NCBI RefSeq assembly: GCF_026340655.1
Contig: NZ_JAPEOZ010000001.1
Coordinates: forward strand, 558,001-622,000
Length of the DNA stretch: 64,000 bases
Direction of reading: 5' to 3'
From: Streptomyces sp. NBC_01275
GTDB lineage: Bacteria; Actinomycetota; Actinomycetes; Streptomycetales; Streptomycetaceae
A program made the translations under genes and the position numbers. Numbering within the stretch: position 1 is the stretch's first letter; each line of letters opens with the position of its first letter. A model generated the notes under the pieces. That model did not search any database. It had not been told where the DNA came from and saw only the letters and a list, made by a program, of their open reading frames with translations. This document shows positions 45,101-56,695 of the stretch, piece after piece.

Positions 45101-46320
45101 GCACCGGGACCAGAACCGGCCCGGGCACCAGCACCAGCGGCACTTCTCCGGCCGACTCCCTTGTCGGCGCCCGCGTCGACGTCGCTTCCGAGCCTCCCTC
45201 CCCCGAAGCCGAGGATCACCTCCTCGACCCCGCCGACCGCTGGCGGCTCGTGCTGGGGCGGCGGAGCGACCGGCTGCCGCCCTCCGCGCGTGCGTTGGCG
45301 ACCGCGCTGGACGAGCTGTACGGCAGCGGGCGCGGCGAGGGGAGCCGGGGCGACCTGGCGGGCGCGGGCGGCGGCCGGGAGGCGTCGTATCCCGGGGTGC
45401 GGGAGTGGTCGCAGGAGCTGGCGGCGCTGTTCGGCGAGGGCGTCCGGGAGGAGGTGCTGGCGGCGGCCGCCGCGGCGGGCCGCAAGGACGTGCTCACGGA
45501 GCTGGACGCGGACAGCGCGCGGCCCTCGGTCGATCTGCTGCGTGCCGTGCTCCAGCACGCGGGCGGCCTGCCCGAGGCCCGCCTCGCCGCGCTGCGGCCC
45601 CTCGTACGGCGGCTGGTCGAGGCGTTGACCCGGCAGCTGGCCACCCGGCTGCGTCCCGCCCTGCACGGCACGACCCTGCCGCGCCCCAGCCGACGGCCGG
45701 GCGGCGGCCTGGACCTGCCCCGCACCCTGCGGGCCAACCTCGCGAACGCGCGGCGCGGCCCCGACGGCACGGTGCGGGTCGTCCCCGAGCGCCCGGTGTT
45801 CCGTACCCGGGCGCGGCGGGCCGCCGACTGGCGGCTGATCCTGGTCACGGACGTGTCGGGGTCCATGGAGGCGTCCACGGTGTGGGCCGCGCTGACGGCC
45901 TCCGTGCTGGCCGGGGTGCCCACCCTGTCCACGCACTTCCTGGCCTTCTCCACGGAGGTCATCGACCTCACCGGTCACGTCGAGGACCCGCTGTCGCTGC
46001 TGCTGGAGGTCAGCGTGGGCGGCGGCACGCACATCGCGGCGGGGCTACGGCACGCGCGCGAGCTGGTCACCGTGCCGTCGCGGACCCTCGTCGTGGTCGT
46101 CAGCGACTTCGAGGAGGGCTACCCGCTGGGCGGGCTGCTCGGCGAGGTCCGCGCGCTGGTCGGGGCGGGGTGTCACGTCCTGGGCTGCGCGAGTCTCGAC
46201 GACACCGGCCGCCCGCGCTACTCCACGGGCGTCGCGGGTCAGCTCGTCGCCGCGGGCATGCCCGTCGCCGCCCTCAGTCCGCTCGAACTCGCCCGCTGGG
46301 TAGGGGAGAAGATCGCATGA
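42175..46320 (+). CDS. Collagen-like / DUF5682 / VWA fusion protein
   Basis: The 1381-residue protein has four parts. Residues about 19-124 are a Gly-Pro-Ala-Ser repeat ([16 protein letters not shown] type). DUF5682 (YehM-like) begins [21 protein letters not shown] and runs to about 920. A low-complexity linker of about 90 residues rich in Gly, Ser, Thr and Pro follows. The C-terminal VWA domain (YehP-like) starts around [22 protein letters not shown] and has a complete MIDAS: DVSGS at 1226-1230, the Thr in [10 protein letters not shown] and Asp in VVSDFEEGY. In E. coli and, as I recall, other Streptomyces these are separate genes. GTG 42175 lies 5 nt after the MoxR stop, with GAGGG upstream. 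Confidence 0.85.
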   Translation: MSLPHDRTGTARAGTSAGLTRSARPAGPAECTRSAGFTGPAGSAWSATSAECTRSAGSAGITGPAGSAGSATSAGLTGPAGSAGLTGPAGSAGLIGSAGSAGLIGSAGSAGSAGPPGSPGPPGSPDEALAALTDPAAPYLVGVRHHAPSLAAAVPALLAEAKPDVVLVELPAEMQEWLPWLGHEETRAPVALAAAPGDGSGGGPAFYPFADFSPELAAVRWARRHGVPVLACDLPLADRAWGEGRHAAAQDAVGPGLATALRARLTGRPGDDLWDRLVEAIAPGSPPEALRRAALLTGWALREDAAASGGVPELDLRRERWMRARIAEATARGERAAVIVGAFHAPALTTTSADIDSGADADADADADAGSQPESVGQRAADSRAAWTTSLIPYAYALLDERSGYPAGIRDPEWQHLVLRAAGDPAVLEEALTRAAVRVCAELRSLGHPSGPADAREISRLASDLARLRGLPAAGRGELVEAVQTVLAQGEPYGRGRAVARAMERVLVGTRTGRPAPDAPRSGLAPAVESEAAALGLPGPGDGGGAARDLRLDPLRSDLDRRRELLLRRLTVCGVPYGEAREVVAAGGAEALTSRWEVRWTPATAAMLSAAGVRGVTPAQAAEGVLRERRRGERDAGGATAAQVLQGLAQAAECGLPGLADERLDDVAEVLPHAGTLPELLAALALLDRLGSGHVPGLGADAERTARTAAVAELLTSAAVRQVDGLTGSEEPADARALLELAHRADVVGGIRLTDALARLAADGSPLMRGAAGAVRVLLGQEDARAFGDRVASWVDGAVDPHARSALTARLGGLLTAAGPLLEAAAPALEPLLDRVSELPDREFLDRLPALRGGFDTLSPAARDRLLATVEERLGTGRVADTDGVDPAALATWTGADLAARATLRSLGLPAAAEAADGDVSARGARPGGTSAADAPGSADPVGETGADGSARASSPGGADEDATPGTAPPDGPGTSTGTRTGPGTSTSGTSPADSLVGARVDVASEPPSPEAEDHLLDPADRWRLVLGRRSDRLPPSARALATALDELYGSGRGEGSRGDLAGAGGGREASYPGVREWSQELAALFGEGVREEVLAAAAAAGRKDVLTELDADSARPSVDLLRAVLQHAGGLPEARLAALRPLVRRLVEALTRQLATRLRPALHGTTLPRPSRRPGGGLDLPRTLRANLANARRGPDGTVRVVPERPVFRTRARRAADWRLILVTDVSGSMEASTVWAALTASVLAGVPTLSTHFLAFSTEVIDLTGHVEDPLSLLLEVSVGGGTHIAAGLRHARELVTVPSRTLVVVVSDFEEGYPLGGLLGEVRALVGAGCHVLGCASLDDTGRPRYSTGVAGQLVAAGMPVAALSPLELARWVGEKIA
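42230..42547. repeat. Coding repeat for collagen-like segment
   Basis: Degenerate tandem units of 18-36 bp (GCCGGGTCCGCCGGGCTC-like) encode the Gly-Pro-Ala-Ser N-terminus of the DUF5682-VWA protein. The DNA is nearly pure G+C and likely to vary in copy number between strains. Confidence 0.75.
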
Positions 46321-48122
46321 GCCCGAATCTGCCGCCGGACCACCCCGGCCACCCGGGCCCGGGCTCGCGCCCGGGCCTGCCGCCGGTCGCCCCCGCCGTG
46401 ACCGCGGAACTCGTCGAGGCGCTGTCGCCCCGGCTGCGCAAGCGGCTGGACGCGGGCGTCGCCAAGCTGGCGGCCCGTCCCGTCGTCGTCGAGGGCGACC
46501 TCGTACGGATCGCCGTCGATGACGACACCGACCTCGAACTGCACGCCCCCGGGGGCACGGTGACCAGCGCGGACGCCATCCGCTGCGGCTGTCTGCTCGC
46601 CCCGGACTGTCTGCACCGCGCGGCGGCGGCCTCGGCGGCGCCGGTCGCCCAGGACGCGCCACGGGACGAGAAGGCCCCCGAGCCGGACCCCGTTGCGGAA
46701 GCGGGGGCCGAGACCCCCACCCCCGGCCAACTCGCCGCCGCCCGAGCCGTGTTCGACGCCGGGGCCGCCGTGCTGGAGGCCGGGGTGGACGGGGCCGGGG
46801 CGGTGCTCCAGGCGGAGTTGCTGCGGGCCGCGCACACCGCACGGCTCGCGGGACTCCCCCGGGCCGCCGCGGCGGCGGTCTCCGTGGTCACCGGGGTGCG
46901 CGCGGCCCGCTCCGCCGACCCGGCCCATCGGCTCCCGGAGCTCGTCGACGCCCTGCGCACCGTACTGGGCGTGGCCCACCGGCTGCCGTACGCCACCGGC
47001 ACGGAGCTGGCCGGGCTGCGCGGCGCCGTGCGGCAGCCGTACACGCCGGACGGCTCGCTGCGGCTGTACGGGCTGTTCTCCGAGCCGGTCCTCACCGCGA
47101 CGGGGTACGCGGGCGCGGTCACCTGGACCGCCGACGCCCAGGGTCGCCTCTACACCGTCTCCGACGTGGCTCCGGGCGGGCCCGGCCGGGCGACCGGCGC
47201 CGCCGACCGGACCGTACGGATCGGCGACACCGCGCTCACCCACCGCGAGTTGTCGCGCGCGGGCCTCGCCGTGTCCGGTGCGACCGTCTCGCCGACCGGC
47301 CGGCTCGGCGCGGGGGCGGGGGTGCGGGCCGTGCGGGCGTCCGGTGCGGACTGGCGCGGGGAGCCGCTGGACGCGCTGTGGGCGGTGCCCGTCGCCGAGC
47401 AGGTGACCCGGGCCCTCGGCGACGAAGGGCACGATCTGCTCTTCCTCGACGTGACGCTGGCGGGCACGGTCCGGGAGGCGACGGGCGACTGTCTGCTGGC
47501 CGACTGCGACGGGCTGACGCTGCGACTCGCCGCCGCCCACGAGGATCCCGCGCTCCCCTACCGCGACAACCTGCGGCTGCTGGCCGCCGCCCCGGGCAGC
47601 CGGCTGCGGATCGTCGCCCGGCTGGCCGCGGGGCCGCTCCCCCGTGCATCGTTGCTCGCCGCCGGGCACCCCGCCCAGCCCGACGCCCGGGTGGACCTGG
47701 GCCTGGACCGGCTCCGGCGCGCGGACCTGCCCGCGCCGACGCCCCCGCCCGCCGTGGCGCCCGTGCCGGACGAGGCCCCGCTCCATCTGCTGCGCCGGCG
47801 GGTCCAGCAGGCCGTGTCCGGGGGGCGCCGGGTGCTGGCCTTCCCGGGCGGTGAGACGGGGGACGCGGCCCGGCTGCGCCGGGTCGGTCTCGCCACCGCG
47901 GCCGATCTCCTCGAGGACCTGCACGCCACGGCCGCGGACCGTGCCCGCGACGCCTTCGGCCGTCTCCTGCCGGCCGACACGCCCCGGTTCGCGCGCTCCT
48001 GGCTGGCCGCCGCCCACTACACGGCCGAGGTGGAGCGGGGACTGTGCGCGGCGGCCTGGGGCGCGCGGGCGACGGCGTCGGCACAGGGGTCAAGGCCGGG
48101 GGCGAGGTCGGGAGCGGGCTGA
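46317..48122 (+). CDS. SWIM zinc-finger protein (YehQ-like)
   Basis: The 601-residue last gene of the operon has an N-terminal SWIM motif, Cys90-Gly-Cys92, Cys98 and His100 in RCGCLLAPDCLHR, preceded by the usual beta strands (LVRIAVDDDTDLELHAPGG). SWIM fingers bind DNA or protein. The rest is Ala/Leu-rich with no enzyme motif that I can name. The start overlaps the VWA stop as ATGA. The order DUF4132, large protein, MoxR, DUF5682-VWA, SWIM parallels E. coli yehI to yehQ. Confidence 0.85.
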   Translation: MSPNLPPDHPGHPGPGSRPGLPPVAPAVTAELVEALSPRLRKRLDAGVAKLAARPVVVEGDLVRIAVDDDTDLELHAPGGTVTSADAIRCGCLLAPDCLHRAAAASAAPVAQDAPRDEKAPEPDPVAEAGAETPTPGQLAAARAVFDAGAAVLEAGVDGAGAVLQAELLRAAHTARLAGLPRAAAAAVSVVTGVRAARSADPAHRLPELVDALRTVLGVAHRLPYATGTELAGLRGAVRQPYTPDGSLRLYGLFSEPVLTATGYAGAVTWTADAQGRLYTVSDVAPGGPGRATGAADRTVRIGDTALTHRELSRAGLAVSGATVSPTGRLGAGAGVRAVRASGADWRGEPLDALWAVPVAEQVTRALGDEGHDLLFLDVTLAGTVREATGDCLLADCDGLTLRLAAAHEDPALPYRDNLRLLAAAPGSRLRIVARLAAGPLPRASLLAAGHPAQPDARVDLGLDRLRRADLPAPTPPPAVAPVPDEAPLHLLRRRVQQAVSGGRRVLAFPGGETGDAARLRRVGLATAADLLEDLHATAADRARDAFGRLLPADTPRFARSWLAAAHYTAEVERGLCAAAWGARATASAQGSRPGARSGAG

Positions 48123-48150
48123 GAACCCGTCCCGTTTCGCGGCTCCTTTA

Positions 48151-48167
48151 GGTCAGGATCTGACCTC
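48151..48167. promoter_or_regulatory. 17-bp palindrome before DinB gene
   Basis: AGGTCAG-GAT-CTGACCT is a perfect inverted repeat 57 bp before the DinB start codon, in the 101-bp gap after the SWIM gene. It is a likely dimeric regulator site; the regulator is not in the window. Confidence 0.55.
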
Positions 48168-48223
48168 TATCGCTCCTAACGTGGTCCTCGACCGCGGAAC
48201 ACCCCGCACGGGAGAAGAGGACC

Positions 48224-48763
48224 ATGAACGACTCCACCACCCCCGGCCAGACCGTCACCGGCGAGCGCGCCGACCTGCTGGCGGTGCTGGGCAAGCACCG
48301 GCACTTCCTGCGTTTCACCACGCGCGACCTCACCGACGAGCAGGCCGGGCAGCGGACCACCGCGAGCGAGCTGTGTCTCGGGGGCCTGATCAAGCACGTG
48401 ACCGGGGTGGAACGCGGCTGGGCGGACTTCATCGTCGAGGGGCCCTCGGCCCTGGGCGACTTCGACGCCATGACGGAGGCCGACTTCGCCGCGCGGGTCG
48501 ACTCGTTCCGGATGCTGCCCGGCGAGACGCTGGACGGAGTGCTGAAGGAGTACGACGAGGTGGCCCGCCGCACGGACGAACTGGTCGCGACCCTGCCCAG
48601 CCTGGACGCCGACCACCCGCTGCCGTCGGCGCCGTGGTTCGAGCCGGGCGCGCGCTGGTCGGCCCGCCGTGTGCTGCTGCACATCATCGCCGAGACCGCC
48701 CAGCACGCCGGTCACGCCGACATCATCCGGGAGTCCCTGGACGGCTCGAAGACCATGGGCTGA
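48224..48763 (+). CDS. DinB/DUF664-family protein
   Basis: The 179-residue protein is a DinB-like four-helix bundle: LLAVLGKHRHFLRFTTRDLTDEQA, CLGGLIKHVTGVERGWADF with the first metal His, and a C-terminal VLLHIIAETAQHAGHADIIRE with the HxxxH-type pair. Such proteins include metal-dependent thiol-S-transferases (mycothiol or bacillithiol). GGAGAAGAGG lies just upstream of ATG 48224. It is convergent with the GH13 gene and follows a 17-bp palindrome. Confidence 0.85.
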   Translation: MNDSTTPGQTVTGERADLLAVLGKHRHFLRFTTRDLTDEQAGQRTTASELCLGGLIKHVTGVERGWADFIVEGPSALGDFDAMTEADFAARVDSFRMLPGETLDGVLKEYDEVARRTDELVATLPSLDADHPLPSAPWFEPGARWSARRVLLHIIAETAQHAGHADIIRESLDGSKTMG

Positions 48764-48778
48764 GCGGTCCGGGTTCGG

Positions 48779-50223
48779 TCAGTCGACTCGGAGGACGTGC
48801 GTGTCCCAGGCGTCCAGGGACACGAACAGGCCCGGGGCGGCGAGTTCGTCGCCGTCGCGGTCGTACGTCCGGTCCGTGAGCACGTCGGTCAGCCGGTGCT
48901 CACGGCCCGGGAGGTCGTCCCACGGCAGGGGGAGCCGGGCCTGGGCCGGGTGGTCGGAGTAGTTGACGACGACCAGATGGCGGGCGTCCGCGTCCGTCCA
49001 CGTCCAGGCCAGCAGGTTGCGGTGGGTGTCGTTGTCAGGCCAGCCGACGGGGGTCGCCTGCCGCCATTCGCCACGGCGCACGCCGGCCGCGGCCGGCAAC
49101 AGGCGGTCGTGGAAGGCGCGCAGGGATGCGTCGGGGGCTTCGTCCGGCCCGCGGGAGAGGAACACCGGCAGGCGCACCCGGCGGCCCTCGGACTGGCCCT
49201 CGTGCCAGAGCGTCGCGCCGGGCAGGGTCGCCACCGTCACGGCCGCCGCGCGTTCCCGGCCGCCGGGCAGAACGGCGGCGGCGCGCGGCTCGTCGTGGTT
49301 CTCCAGGAAGCGGACCAGGCCGCGCTGGTAGGCGAGGTCGGCCCGCAGATGGGCGCGGACGGAGTCGGCGTCGTCGTGCAGGAGCCGGTCGTAGAGCCGC
49401 TTGTCGTAGCAGTGGTCGAAGCCCTGCTCCTGGAGGGCCCCTTCGAGGTCCCAGTACGCCTCCGCGAGGAGGACCAGGTCCGGGTGGCGGGCGCGGACGC
49501 GCGGGATGACGTACGGCCAGAAGTCCTCGGCGGGGGACGGTCCCGCCGCTTCGCCCCAGGTCTTGGCGAACACGTCGTTCATCAGCAGCATCGCCATGTC
49601 GCAGCGCACGCCGTCCGCCTGGTCGCCGATGGCCGTCAGGGTGTCCACAGTGGCCGTGCGCAGGGCGTCGCTGAAGGCGTTGAGCTGGACGACGTCGGGC
49701 CAGGGCGGGAAGTACGGGTCGCGGCCGCGGGCGTAGATCCGTCCGGCGGCCTCGATGTAGTCGGCCGACGCCCGGGCCAGGTCGGCCGGCGTGCCCTGGA
49801 TCAGGCGGTCGGGATGCGCGGTGAGCCAGGGATGGTCGGGGGCGATGTGGTTGGGGACGTAGTCGAGGATCAACCGCAGTCCGCGCGCGGCCAGTTGGGC
49901 GCGGGCCGCGGCCAGTCCCTGCGGTCCGCCGAGGGAGGCGTCGACGACGTAGTCCCGTACGCAGTAGGGGGATCCGGCGATGTCCGCCTCGGCGAGGTCG
50001 GGCAGCGCCTCGCGGAACGAGCGCAGCAGGCTCTCCTCGCGCAGCGCGATCCGCAGACCGGCCGGGCTGCGCTCCCAGACGCCCATCAGCCAGACGGCGT
50101 CGATCCCGGGGCGTGCGACCTCGTCCCAGACCTCTCCGGGCACCTCTCCCAGGGTGAGGCGACGCCCGTGTCGGCGGCTCAGTTCGCCCAGCCAGACCAG
50201 GGTGTTGATCTCGTGGAGGACCG

Positions 50224-50227
<4 letters not shown>
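48779..50227 (-). CDS. GH13 alpha-amylase-family enzyme
   Basis: The 482-residue cytoplasmic enzyme has GH13 active-site residues: nucleophile Asp210 in GVRCDMAM, acid/base Glu256 in LLAEAYW and transition-state Asp312 in ENHDEP; LILDYVPNHIA is conserved region I. The C-terminal beta domain is short and there is no signal peptide. Its ATG overlaps the stop of the upstream MGH1-type glycosidase, so the two are coupled. The substrate is unknown; an intracellular alpha-glucan or trehalose-related sugar is a guess. Confidence 0.88.
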
Positions 50228-52986
<2,759 letters not shown>

Positions 52987-53137
52987 CGCCCGTCCTTCTC
53001 GCCGCCCGGCATGTGCGTCCAGATTCGTCCGGTTCGCTCCGGGCCGCAATGACACATCCGGGCCCCCGCTTAGGCCGAACGCGTGATACCGGTTCCACGG
53101 GTCCCAGCGGTCCCGCCCGCCCCAGCGACACTGGCCG

Positions 53138-53184
53138 TCCCATCAGGCCCGCCCTTCCCATCAGGCCCGCCCGTCCCATCGGCC
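53138..53184. repeat. 18-bp tandem repeat, about 2.6 copies
   Basis: TCCCATCAGGCCCGCCCT/G repeats in the 226-bp gap between the glycosidase start and the DUF347-type gene 3' end. Nothing else is recognisable in that gap. Confidence 0.6.
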
Positions 53185-53212
53185 ACATCGGTCCGGAGGA
53201 GACCCTCGCCGT

Positions 53213-54076
53213 TCAGGCGTCGGGCGTGTCCGGCTCCGTGACGTCCTTGCGCGTCACCGCGAGATGGACGACCAGGCCGAGGATGACGGCCAGGAACAGC
53301 GCGCTGGTGACGACGGCGCCCAGACCGAGTCCGCCGTCGCCGGTCCCCTGGGAGAGGTAGTCGCCGATCGAGGCGCCGAGCGGCCGGGTCAGGATGTAGG
53401 CGATCCAGAAGCTCCACACCGCGTCCAGGCCCAGCGCGAGGTGCGCGACCGCCACGGCGGCGATGGCCAGGGCGAAGAGGACGGCCGCGAGCCGGTAGCC
53501 GAGGTTCATCCGCTCGGAGACCAGGTCCCCGGCCGCCGTGCCGAGAGCGAAGGTGAACAGCACCGCCAGCCAGTAGAACGCCTCGCGGCTCGTGGTGTCG
53601 ATGCCGTGGATCGACAGGGTCCGCTCACGCCGGTGCCAGACCACGAAGACGACCACGAGCAGGAGCGCGAACACCGTGGTGCTCGTCTCCAGCGGCACGC
53701 CCATGTTGTCGGTGAGGTTGTCGCTGATCAGCGTGCCGACCACGCTGATCAGGGCGACGGCGAGCCAGTACACGCCGGCGCGGTAGGCCGTCGTACGGAA
53801 CTGCACGACCAGGACGGCGGCGAGCAGCGCGCTCATCAGCACCGACACGCCCGTCAGGCCCAGGCCGGCCTTCTCGTCGAGCAGGTCGGCCGCGGTCTCG
53901 CCGACCGTCGTGCAGAGCACCTTGATGATCCAGAAGTAGGCGGTCACTTCGGGGACCTTGTTCCAGCGCAGGCCGTGGGCGCGGCCGGTTCCGCGCCGGG
54001 CGGGGCCCGCTCCGTTCCGGGCGGCGCCGGTGGCGTTCCGGGCGGCTTCTGGGGTCTCGGAGATCTCGTACGTCAT
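53213..54076 (-). CDS. COG4705/DUF347-type membrane protein
   Basis: The 287-residue protein has about eight hydrophobic helices in repeated modules, each starting with a TAYFWIIKVLCTTVGETAADLL-like or AFYWLAVLFTFALGTAAGDL motif with Glu/Asp in the membrane. This is the COG4705 (DUF347) family of unknown function, sometimes linked to metal or proton tolerance. A variable 40-residue N-terminus precedes the first helix. It is divergent from a BASS-type transporter gene. Confidence 0.8.
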   Translation of the reverse strand: MTYEISETPEAARNATGAARNGAGPARRGTGRAHGLRWNKVPEVTAYFWIIKVLCTTVGETAADLLDEKAGLGLTGVSVLMSALLAAVLVVQFRTTAYRAGVYWLAVALISVVGTLISDNLTDNMGVPLETSTTVFALLLVVVFVVWHRRERTLSIHGIDTTSREAFYWLAVLFTFALGTAAGDLVSERMNLGYRLAAVLFALAIAAVAVAHLALGLDAVWSFWIAYILTRPLGASIGDYLSQGTGDGGLGLGAVVTSALFLAVILGLVVHLAVTRKDVTEPDTPDA

Positions 54077-54168
54077 GAGGCCCGACGGTGTCAGCGGCTA
54101 CCTGAACGCATCCTGACCGCCGCGCGGCACATCGCCCCCGGCGCGCGCCGCCCGATCACGATGAGCGC

Positions 54169-55170
54169 ATGCACCCCACCTCGTGGCTGCGGCGCCGGCT
54201 CGGCCGCGCCGTCGTGCTCGCCTACGCCGTCGCGCTGCTCCTGCCCGGGCCCGGCCTGTGGTTACGGCGCCCCCATCCCCTGCCGTCGGCGCAGCTGACG
54301 CTGCACACCGCGCCGCTGCTGCTGTCCCTGGTGCTGTTCTCGGCCGGGCTCCAGGTGCCCGTGCGCGCGCTGGGCCGCCTGCTGCGGCGGCCGAAGGTCC
54401 TGCTCGCCGGGCTCGTGCTGCATCTGGCGATCCCGCTGGCGGTCGTACCGTTCGTGGCGTTCCTGCTGCGCCGCACCCCGGACAGCGACGGGGGCAGCGG
54501 GCTGCTCACCGCGGTGATCCTGATCGTGGCGATGCCCGTCGCCGCGGGCGCCACCGTGTGGACCGACAGGGGGGACGGCGACCAGCCGACGATGGTGGGA
54601 CTCGTCCTGGCCTCCACTCTCCTCAGCCCGCTCACCACCCCCTTCCTGCTGGAGACGCTGACGCCGCTGCTCAGCGGCGGCTACGCGCACGCCCTCGCCG
54701 ACGCCGGCCGGTCGGCCCACGGCGGATTCGCCCTCACGGCCGTGGTCCTGCCCTGCGCGGCGGGCCTGCTGGGCGCGCTCGTCCTGCCGGCGCGGTGGCT
54801 CGGCCGGCTGCTCGGGGCGGTGGTCCCGTCGGCGATGGCCGGTTCGCTGGTCCTGACCTACGTGAACGCCAGCGGCGCCCTCGGCTCCGTGCTCGCCCGG
54901 CCCCGCCCGCTGTTGATCGCGGCCGCGCTGGCGGTGGCCGCCGTGGTCTGTCTGCTCTCCTTCGCGCTGGGCCGGCTCGCCGCCCGCGTCCTGCGTCTGG
55001 AGGCGGGCGTGGCCTCGTCGCTGACGCTGGCCTGCGGCATGAACAACAGCAGCGCGAGCGCGGTCCTGATCACCACCTGGATGCCCGGCAGACCTCACCT
55101 GCTCCTGCCGGTCCTCGCGTACGGACTGCTGCAGAAGACGGCCGCCGGCCGGGTCGTCACCGGGCGATGA
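54169..55170 (+). CDS. BASS-family (bile acid:sodium symporter-like) transporter
   Basis: The 333-residue protein has about ten hydrophobic helices. Conserved pieces include LVLFSAGLQVPVRALGRLLRRP, ILIVAMPVAAGATVWTD and the C-terminal LACGMNNSSASAVLI, the crossover motif region of Na+-coupled BASS transporters. The substrate is an organic anion, not identifiable. It ends 10 bp before the convergent histidine kinase gene. Confidence 0.82.
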   Translation: MHPTSWLRRRLGRAVVLAYAVALLLPGPGLWLRRPHPLPSAQLTLHTAPLLLSLVLFSAGLQVPVRALGRLLRRPKVLLAGLVLHLAIPLAVVPFVAFLLRRTPDSDGGSGLLTAVILIVAMPVAAGATVWTDRGDGDQPTMVGLVLASTLLSPLTTPFLLETLTPLLSGGYAHALADAGRSAHGGFALTAVVLPCAAGLLGALVLPARWLGRLLGAVVPSAMAGSLVLTYVNASGALGSVLARPRPLLIAAALAVAAVVCLLSFALGRLAARVLRLEAGVASSLTLACGMNNSSASAVLITTWMPGRPHLLLPVLAYGLLQKTAAGRVVTGR

Positions 55171-55180
55171 GCCCCGTCGG

Positions 55181-56695
55181 TCAGCCGGCGGGCAGGGTGA
55201 CGCGGAAGCGTGCGCCGGGTGTGTGTCCGGCGTCGTGGGACACCTCGCCCCCGACCGAGCGGGCCAGGCGGCGGGCCAGGGGCAGCCCGAGGCCCGCCCC
55301 GCCGTGGCCGTCGTCGGGCTCGGCGCGGCGGCCGGGCTGGAAGAGCTGCTCGGCGAAGGCGGGCGGTACGCCCGGGCCGTCGTCGCAGACGTCGATGCGT
55401 ACGCCGCCGGGTGTGCGGGAGGCCCGGACGGTGACGCCTGAACGTGCGTAGCGCAGGGCGTTGGCGAGGAGCGGGCTGACGATGCGTTCCAGCAGGGCTC
55501 CTTGGACTCCGACCTCGAGACGGCCCGCCTCGCCGTCGCCGTCCCAGTCGCCGTCCCCGTCACGGTCACCGCCGTCGCCCTCGCTCTCCCCCTCGTGGTC
55601 GCCCTCGCCCTCGACGGTGACCGTGACGGCGATGTGCGCGGGGGCGTCCAGTCGTCCGGTGAGGCAGTGCAGCACGGGGAGTACGACGGCCGTGCCGGGA
55701 GCCGCTCCCCCATCGTCCCGGGCGCCGGCCAGGAGGGTGTCGCAGATGGTGCGCATGGACTCGGCGGCGTCGGCGATCACCGCGTGGGCGGCGTCCGTCT
55801 CCGCGGCGGTGCGCGGGCGGGACCGCCACCAGTCCAGCTCGGCGATGATGCGGCTGAGCGGGGTGCGCAGCTCGTGCGAGAGCTCGCCGGTCAGCTGGCG
55901 TTCGTGCCGCAGCACCGCCCGGATGCGGTCCAGCAGGGCGTCCAACGACGTGCCCAGACGGGCCAGTTCGACGGGGCGCCCCGCGTCGCCGAAGCGTTCC
56001 TCGGAGGCGACGGCGCTCCACTGGGTGGCCTGGTCGGTCATGGTCCGCACGGGGCGCAGCGCACGGCCCACCGCCAGCCGGGTGAGGGCGTAGGTGCAGG
56101 CGAGCATCACGGCGTCCAGGGCGAAGGATCCCAGGAGCAGGGCGTCGGCCGAGCTCCGGTAGGGGGACAGGTCGAGCGCGGTGACGACGGTCGCCGGAGG
56201 GCGCGCGTCGGGCACGGGCAAGGGCTCGGAGCACAGCCGTACCGGGTCGGGTCCGTGCGCCCCGGCGGTGACGCACCGCCGGCCCCCGTCGCGCGCGAGA
56301 CGGTCGGCGACCCGGGTGAGGGAGCCGGTGGTCGTGGCGGGCGGCGGCTGTTCGATCAGTCGAGTGCCCGCGTAGATCCACACGTTCGTGTCCAGCAGCC
56401 GGTCGTTGGAGGTCTCCAGCACGCGCACCTGGGGACCGCCGGTGTCGACGGTGGTGGCGACGGCGGCGGCGCGGGTGCGCAGTTCGTCGTCCGCCTGTCG
56501 GGCGAGGTGATGGCGGACCACGGCGTTGAAGGCGACGGTGAGGATCACCATCAGCAGGGTGGCGGTCGTGAGGGCGACCAGGGACAGCCGCCCGCGCAGG
56601 GTGCGCGGCCGGGGCGCCCACCCTCTCGGGAAGCGCTTGATGACCGGGAGGCCCTTGGTGAACGGGAGGCCCTTCATGACCGGGAAGCCCTTCAT
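55181..56695 (-). CDS. Sensor histidine kinase
   Basis: The 504-residue kinase has two membrane helices (about 40-62 and 180-200) around an extracytoplasmic sensor, a HAMP-like segment, the phosphorylated His274 in LSHELRTPLSR, an N-box LLANALRYARSG and G-box DDGPGVPPAF. Residues about 359-390, between dimerisation and ATPase domains, are an acidic Asp/Gly/Glu repeat (EGDGGDRDGDGDWDGDG) not normal for the family. The N-terminus is a short repeat (MKGFPV, MKGLPF, TKGLPV). ATG 56695 overlaps the response regulator stop as ATGA. Envelope stress is the likely signal given its operon. Confidence 0.9.
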   Translation of the reverse strand: MKGFPVMKGLPFTKGLPVIKRFPRGWAPRPRTLRGRLSLVALTTATLLMVILTVAFNAVVRHHLARQADDELRTRAAAVATTVDTGGPQVRVLETSNDRLLDTNVWIYAGTRLIEQPPPATTTGSLTRVADRLARDGGRRCVTAGAHGPDPVRLCSEPLPVPDARPPATVVTALDLSPYRSSADALLLGSFALDAVMLACTYALTRLAVGRALRPVRTMTDQATQWSAVASEERFGDAGRPVELARLGTSLDALLDRIRAVLRHERQLTGELSHELRTPLSRIIAELDWWRSRPRTAAETDAAHAVIADAAESMRTICDTLLAGARDDGGAAPGTAVVLPVLHCLTGRLDAPAHIAVTVTVEGEGDHEGESEGDGGDRDGDGDWDGDGEAGRLEVGVQGALLERIVSPLLANALRYARSGVTVRASRTPGGVRIDVCDDGPGVPPAFAEQLFQPGRRAEPDDGHGGAGLGLPLARRLARSVGGEVSHDAGHTPGARFRVTLPAG

